Source: DATIXJ01 sp963714795 (lineage in GTDB: Bacteria; Bacteroidota; Ignavibacteria; UBA10030; SZUA-254). From it: a stretch of 64,000 nucleotides of DNA. Of this stretch, positions 60,066 through 64,000 are shown piece after piece. Positions within the stretch are counted from its first letter, which is position 1; each line of letters begins with the position of its first letter. The stretch is taken from NCBI GenBank assembly GCA_963714795.1, contig CAVQPS010000010.1, positions 248,001-312,000 on the forward strand. The letters run 5' to 3'. A program made the translations under genes and the position numbers. The notes beneath the pieces are model-generated. The model worked only from the letters and a program-made list of their open reading frames with translations. It searched no databases and was not told the DNA's origin.

Positions 60066-61775
60066 TTACTTCATCAACACCATCTTTTTCGTCTGCACAA
60101 AATCCCCGGCCACAATTCTGTAAAAATATACTCCACTTGGAACATTCAGTGCATTCCAACTGATAGAATGTTCTCCCGGTTCGTTCTTTCCGTTCACAAG
60201 CGTCGCTATCCGTTGACCGAGAATGTCATAAATGGTCAGTGTAACAGTGCTCGCCTTTGCGAGTGTGTAGCTGATGTGTGTTGCAGGATTAAACGGATCG
60301 GGGAAGTTTTGAGACAAGGCATATTGATTCGGCAATTTTGGAGATTCTTTTACTCCCGTCACGGCAGAATAAGAATAAATGTCCCGGTAATTATTCACCC
60401 ACACGCTGTCGTTCCATGTTTGGTATAATTGAGAAGTTTCATTTCCATTCACGTCGAACGTAAAATTGGTCAGGGAAGAATTCACCCAGGTACTGCCGCT
60501 TCCGGATTGATACAATTCACTGGTCTCGTTGCCACTCCCATCATATGTGTAACTGTATTGGTAAACATTTACCCATGCACTTCCATTCCATGTCTGATAG
60601 GATTCGCTCGTCTCATTGCCATTTCCATCGGACGTGTACGTATATTGATAATTATTCACCCACGAACTAATGTTCCATGTCTGGTACAAATCGCCGGTCT
60701 CATTGCCATTCACATCATAGGTGTAATTATGTTGAAACGTACTCACCCACGCAGTTCCATTCCACGTCTGTCGCAATTGGCTGGTTCTATGATTTTGACC
60801 ATCAAATGTTTGAACGATTTGGGAACTGTTCACCCACACAGTATCCTTCCAGGTCTGTGTTAAGGAGTTGGTTTGTTTTCCATTCGTATCATACGTATAA
60901 CTGTATAGGTAGACATTCACCCACGCACTACCATTCCATGTCTGGTACATTTCGGTGATAATATATCCATTCGAATCGCGGGTGAAGATGTATTGAAAGC
61001 TATAGACCCACACACTGACATTCCATGTCTGGTATGCTTCGCCGGTCTCCCGTCCGTTCCCGTCGTATGTGAAGCTGAATTGAAAAGCATTCACCCACGA
61101 ACTGACGTTCCATGTCTGGTACACAATACCGGTACCGTGGCCATTTGCGTCATAAGTAAAATTTTCCTGATAAGAATTCAACCACGCACTGCTAACCCAT
61201 GTCTGATGTAACAAATTCGTTTGGTAGCCATTCCCATCGTAGGTGTAACTCGTTTGGTTTACATTCATCCATGCACTGCCATTCCATGTCTGGTTCAATT
61301 GGTTGGTACCATGCTCGTTCGCGTCATAGGTAGTCATGACCCGAGTAGAATTTACCCACGCACTATCATTCCAATTCTCAGTCACATCGTCAATGACTTC
61401 CCCGTGCGAGTCGGAAGTGGAGCTGTCCTTCGTGGAATTCACCCATGCACTGTTTACCCAGATTTGGTAGATTTCAACGACAACTTGGCCATTGGAGAGA
61501 ATTGTTTTTTTTGAACGAATTTTATTCTGTCCGGCAAGTAATCTCTTTTTGATTGAATCTATCGAGGTTGCAGAAAGAGGGTCCGGATGGATTCCATTAA
61601 CTTCGGGAACGGGAAATCCTTTTGGCAGAAAATCAGAAGCTTTTGGATATCCTTCCTTCATCACATGTGTATCGACGAGTTTACTTCCCTGTTGAACGAC
61701 TTGCGCCCTTACGGGTAAGAACGTCAACACGAGAAGCGAAAATAGAAAAGAACAAAATTGTTTGTGTATATTCAT
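60066..61775 (-). CDS. Surface protein with ~13 Trp-Asn/Tyr repeats and T9SS sorting domain
   Basis: 569-residue protein. A signal peptide (MNIHKQFCSFLFSLLVLTFLPVRAQ) and a short spacer with GFPVPEVNGIHPDP are followed by about thirteen ~30-residue units of consensus YQTWNGSAWVNxxQYSYTYDGNGNETSEL (written in two parts: YQTWNGSAWVN and YTYDGNGNETSEL). The units resemble simple YD/RHS-like or DUF-type repeats rich in Trp, Asn, Ser and Tyr. The C-terminus is a T9SS domain (NFPDPFNPATHISYTL ... KKMVLMK). No catalytic motif; a fibrous surface or adhesion role is inferred. I recognise no exact family. Confidence 0.8.
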   Translation of the reverse strand: MNIHKQFCSFLFSLLVLTFLPVRAQVVQQGSKLVDTHVMKEGYPKASDFLPKGFPVPEVNGIHPDPLSATSIDSIKKRLLAGQNKIRSKKTILSNGQVVVEIYQIWVNSAWVNSTKDSSTSDSHGEVIDDVTENWNDSAWVNSTRVMTTYDANEHGTNQLNQTWNGSAWMNVNQTSYTYDGNGYQTNLLHQTWVSSAWLNSYQENFTYDANGHGTGIVYQTWNVSSWVNAFQFSFTYDGNGRETGEAYQTWNVSVWVYSFQYIFTRDSNGYIITEMYQTWNGSAWVNVYLYSYTYDTNGKQTNSLTQTWKDTVWVNSSQIVQTFDGQNHRTSQLRQTWNGTAWVSTFQHNYTYDVNGNETGDLYQTWNISSWVNNYQYTYTSDGNGNETSESYQTWNGSAWVNVYQYSYTYDGSGNETSELYQSGSGSTWVNSSLTNFTFDVNGNETSQLYQTWNDSVWVNNYRDIYSYSAVTGVKESPKLPNQYALSQNFPDPFNPATHISYTLAKASTVTLTIYDILGQRIATLVNGKNEPGEHSISWNALNVPSGVYFYRIVAGDFVQTKKMVLMK

Positions 61776-61894
61776 ACGGGACTCCTTCTATGATTGATGG
61801 TGAAAAACAGGATGCAGGAAACGAGAATTTTCCCCTTACCCAGCGAGGCACGTCAAAGTGAAAATGCCGGGATCAGAGGATAGACTGTATAAAA

Positions 61895-61923
61895 TAATTA
61901 GCAAATAATCCGATGAAAGTCAA
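61895..61923 (-). promoter_or_regulatory. Probable promoter of the Trp-Asn-repeat gene (shared core)
   Basis: Minus strand TTGACT (61918-61923) then TTCATCGG; the -10 box is weak (TAATTA with 17-bp spacing). It lies ~120 bp upstream of ATG 61775. The core TTGACTTTCAT[T/C]GG is shared with 58012 and 59963. Confidence 0.45.
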
Positions 61924-61973
61924 TTTGGAAATTTATCCCGTTGAAGGCGGAAAACCTTCGCAAGGTTTCGACA

Positions 61974-62135
61974 CTACTTCATTCCCCGCTTTTTTTTCTC
62001 GATGAGCACTTGTGCATCTACCGGCGCGGCACAGATGGAACAAACGTACCGCCTTGTTGTTTCATTAAAATCCGGTTCGCGTAATTGTTTGCAATTCGGG
62101 CAGCGGATGACGAGCGGCTTCTCTTCTTTGGACAT
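61974..62135 (-). CDS. Small zinc-ribbon protein
   Basis: 53 residues (MSKEEKPLVIRCPNCKQLRE, then PDFNETTRRYVCSICAAPVD, AQVLIEKKKRGMK). Two Cys pairs (CPNC and CSIC) form a zinc ribbon. GAGGAAAATCG precedes the ATG, a convincing ribosome-binding site. It begins 9 bp after the stop of the 62348 gene, so the two small zinc-binding genes are one operon. Missing from a simple long-ORF list because it is short. Confidence 0.75.
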   Translation of the reverse strand: MSKEEKPLVIRCPNCKQLREPDFNETTRRYVCSICAAPVDAQVLIEKKKRGMK

Positions 62136-62144
62136 CGATTTTCC

Positions 62145-62348
62145 TCAATCGTGATGATCTGCCGGCTGCATCCCCTCGGCTCCGGGTAATTTGCCGATGA
62201 GCGTTTTCGGATCGTGAATAAGCATCGGGAGATGTTGCGGACAGATCCAGAATTTCCGATTCTGATATTCCAGCGTAATCAACGGCACCTGCATTCCCGT
62301 GCGGTTGCACGCGACGCATTGCGGTTCTTTTAGTAAAGTTTCAGTCAT
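62145..62348 (-). CDS. Small protein with CxxC and CPxH zinc-binding motifs
   Basis: 67 residues: MTETLLKEPQCVACNRTGMQ, then VPLITLEYQNRKFWICPQHL and a PMLIHDPKTLIGKLPGAEGM tail. CVAC and CPQH likely bind one zinc ion. A conserved-looking short protein of unknown function, probably co-transcribed with the zinc-ribbon gene downstream. Confidence 0.7.
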   Translation of the reverse strand: MTETLLKEPQCVACNRTGMQVPLITLEYQNRKFWICPQHLPMLIHDPKTLIGKLPGAEGMQPADHHD

Positions 62349-62431
62349 AAAACCCTTTCAAATTCTCATTGTTATGAATTTGCGAAACCCACAATCAGAT
62401 TTTTCGAGAACGATCGGATCGCTTCTCAATC

Positions 62432-63268
62432 TCAGCGCAGCAATATAAATCCGATTCTGAAATTATTCACGGAAATATTATATGTTTCCAGGCTTTCTCC
62501 ATATCCATGGTAATACTGAAAATAGTACGAGGCATTCAATACTCCCCACTGAGTCAGGTGCAACAATTCAAACGGTTTCATTGCCATGTCCAGTTGAACC
62601 CCGGATTTATCAAGCCCGGGATCAGTTCCCTTTTTCAATTCAATCGTAAAACTCAGCTCTTCCGGCCGATGAAGCGGTCGCCACGAAAATTCCACATCCC
62701 CGTCGCCGAGATAATGCCGGATATCGGCATTCTCATCCGCGACCAGAAAAGGTACCCAAAACTTTATGCGAAAGGCAATCAATGAATCGGACCAATTTGA
62801 TTGATACTGTGCATAGACCCTGTTCCAGCTTCGCGAGATCGCACTGTCCCTCCCGTTCGATTCATGCTCTACGCCTATTTGCTCATTGCTGAAAAACCAG
62901 AGCGGCTCAGCGGAAAAATCATAGAATATTTCCGGGTTGTAGTTCGTCTCCCTGAACGGTGAAGAATGTGAAAAATCCCATGCGTCCCAAAATGATTTTT
63001 GTGAATACCCGATATAAAGACCCCATTGGTCGATCAGTTGATATTTAAAGCTGAGTTGGAACTTTGTCTGAGAGGAATTATTGATCGTTGTAACCAGGAA
63101 ATAGTTCGGTTTGTTCCTGCTGAAACGGCTGAAGTCGGTAAAGGATTTTCCTGCCGTGGAATCCGCCTGTTGAGCGAACAGCGATATTGAATAGAACACG
63201 AGAATGCTTATACAAATTAACCGTATCATTCGATGATTTGAAATTCCACTCGATTCCTTTTTAATCAC
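62432..63268 (-). CDS. pldA: Outer membrane phospholipase A1 (OMPLA-like)
   Basis: 278-residue outer-membrane beta-barrel enzyme that hydrolyses phospholipids in the outer leaflet. An N-terminal hydrophobic segment (IRLICISILVFYSISLFAQ) acts as signal peptide. The catalytic block EHESNGRDSAISRSWNRVY contains the His and Ser of the OMPLA H-x-S-N-G motif with Asn/Ser support, and alternating strands such as FQLSFKYQLIDQWGLYIGYSQKSFWDAW and LNASYYFQYYHGYGESLETYN match the family. A possible alternative start is the internal MIRLICIS (Met 14). Length is normal and the gene is intact. Confidence 0.9.
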   Translation of the reverse strand: MIKKESSGISNHRMIRLICISILVFYSISLFAQQADSTAGKSFTDFSRFSRNKPNYFLVTTINNSSQTKFQLSFKYQLIDQWGLYIGYSQKSFWDAWDFSHSSPFRETNYNPEIFYDFSAEPLWFFSNEQIGVEHESNGRDSAISRSWNRVYAQYQSNWSDSLIAFRIKFWVPFLVADENADIRHYLGDGDVEFSWRPLHRPEELSFTIELKKGTDPGLDKSGVQLDMAMKPFELLHLTQWGVLNASYYFQYYHGYGESLETYNISVNNFRIGFILLR

Positions 63269-63377
63269 AATTCTAACGTTTTTTATTTCTTATCAACTGT
63301 GACGGTAATTTCTTTATCCAACTCTCACGGTTTCAGCCATTATAAGCCCCGACCGTTTACTTCGCTTGCCCCCGGAA

Positions 63378-63710
63378 CTACGAGCCTTTCATCATTATCA
63401 ATATCATCTTGAAGCGCTCGACTGCATGGACAGCATGCGGAATATTCGCCGGAAGAATAATGAACTCATCTTTCACAGTGATGACCCGCTTCGTACCCAC
63501 GACAAATTCCGCTCTGCCGTCGACAACCTGCACGAAGGCGTCGAATGAGGCGGTATGTTCGCTGAGCGACTGATCTTTGTCGAACGCAAACAGCGTGATC
63601 GTGCCCGCTTCACTCTTGATGATTTGCCTGCTGACGACCGACCCTTTCACATACTCGATCAGGTTGGCAGAATTTAATGCTACAGATAACAATGCTTCGT
63701 CGATCTTCAT
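63378..63710 (-). CDS. Cupin domain-containing protein
   Basis: 110-residue single cupin. Core strands: GTITLFAFDKDQSLSEHTASFDAFVQVVDGRAEFVVG and DEFIILPANIPHAVHAVERFKMILIMM. Metal ligand positions are SEHTASFD and PHAVHA; the first motif lacks the full H-x-H pattern, so metal binding is uncertain. Small cupins of this type are common sugar- or signal-binding proteins. It lies alone near the window end with a reading frame starting MKIDEALLS. Confidence 0.85.
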   Translation of the reverse strand: MKIDEALLSVALNSANLIEYVKGSVVSRQIIKSEAGTITLFAFDKDQSLSEHTASFDAFVQVVDGRAEFVVGTKRVITVKDEFIILPANIPHAVHAVERFKMILIMMKGS

Positions 63711-64000
63711 TTCTTAATCCTCTTTGTGATGTCGCCCGGATCCACGCCTCAAGTGGACTCCCGCTCACGAGGCCAATACGGTTGATTACATACGTCGGAC
63801 CGGATTCAATCGATTTCTTGCAAAACTGCGATTAGAAATCTACTGAAAAAGAATCATAATAAAAAGTTGAAGAATTAGCATCGAAGACGTGGAATTTCTT
63901 CCTTCGGGATTCCCGATAGACTCTCCGGCAATAAATCGTTGCGGGACAGGATTCGGGAAAGAGAGTGGCACAGACGGTCATTCCCATCCAAAATGGATCC
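63711..64000. other. Unassigned sequence at the window edge
   Basis: 290 bp downstream-oriented sequence before the cupin start on its minus strand. I see no open frame of convincing quality, no tRNA and no obvious terminator. It may hold the promoter of the cupin gene and the edge of a gene outside the window. Confidence 0.5.

Overview
The window (64 kb, moderate GC, dense on both strands) looks like a chromosomal segment of a Gram-negative member of the Fibrobacteres-Chlorobi-Bacteroidetes group, most likely Ignavibacteriota or a close relative. The main evidence is repeated C-terminal type IX secretion (T9SS) sorting domains of the form N-Y/F-P-x-P-F-N-P-x-T ending in a KKM-x-x-x-K tail (genes ending at 33211, 49161, 54922, 58398 and 60066). 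Supporting features are an outer-membrane phospholipase A, TolC/HlyD export genes and many signal peptides. Promoters where readable are sigma70-like (TTGACA/TTGACT, 16-17 bp, TATATT). I found no rRNA, tRNA or CRISPR array.

Layout. 1-7.8 kb: 3' end of valS, a frameshifted SGNH hydrolase, a lipoprotein, a pirin, an S9 peptidase, a sugar-phosphate-isomerase-like protein and L-lactate dehydrogenase; four copies of a multi-hairpin repeat (family A) sit between the first genes. 7.9-14.1 kb: alpha-L-fucosidase (frameshifted), a DUF1648-type membrane protein, a cytochrome c with a cupredoxin/CarbopepD-like partner, and an M49 dipeptidyl-peptidase III lipoprotein. 14.1-16.6 kb: an AT-rich, nearly gene-free stretch followed by a Phd/YefM-RelE/ParE toxin-antitoxin pair with a palindromic operator, an orphan addiction-module protein and a DUF1801 protein. 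16.6-28.8 kb: methyltransferase, small zinc-ribbon and membrane proteins, DUF3224, a Tyr-rich exported protein, SulP transporter, beta-helix protein, BNR/sortilin-like protein. 28.9-35.2 kb: ICMT-like methyltransferase flanked by copies of a second structured repeat (family B), EthD and two crotonases, a pentaheme T9SS cytochrome, a phospholipase D-like protein. 35.3-42.4 kb (minus): one operon, TetR-HlyD-ATPase-TolC-ATPase-permease-permease, with a well-defined promoter/operator. 42.5-51.8 kb: M24 peptidase, aldo/keto reductase, a dienelactone-hydrolase-like protein lacking the region of its catalytic Asp, an arylsulfotransferase-like T9SS protein, a 29-residue-repeat protein, a B12-binding radical SAM protein. 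52-54.5 kb: YncE/phosphoesterase fusion with two frameshifts. 54.9-61.9 kb (minus): three consecutive T9SS proteins built from different tandem repeats (SBBP, FG-GAP-like, Trp-Asn/Tyr repeats), each preceded by the same promoter core and followed by a similar terminator; a tyrosine-recombinase remnant lies between the first two. 61.9-63.7 kb (minus): two small zinc-binding proteins, PldA, a cupin protein.

Taken together the region is dominated by exported or surface proteins and their handling (peptidases, glycosidase, T9SS cargo, efflux). An unusual number of genes carry single-base frameshifts, which may be consensus errors or real decay. The most notable unexplained features are repeat family A with its duplicated gene start, the shared promoter of the three surface-repeat genes, the 29-residue-repeat protein, and the concentric palindrome of repeat family B.
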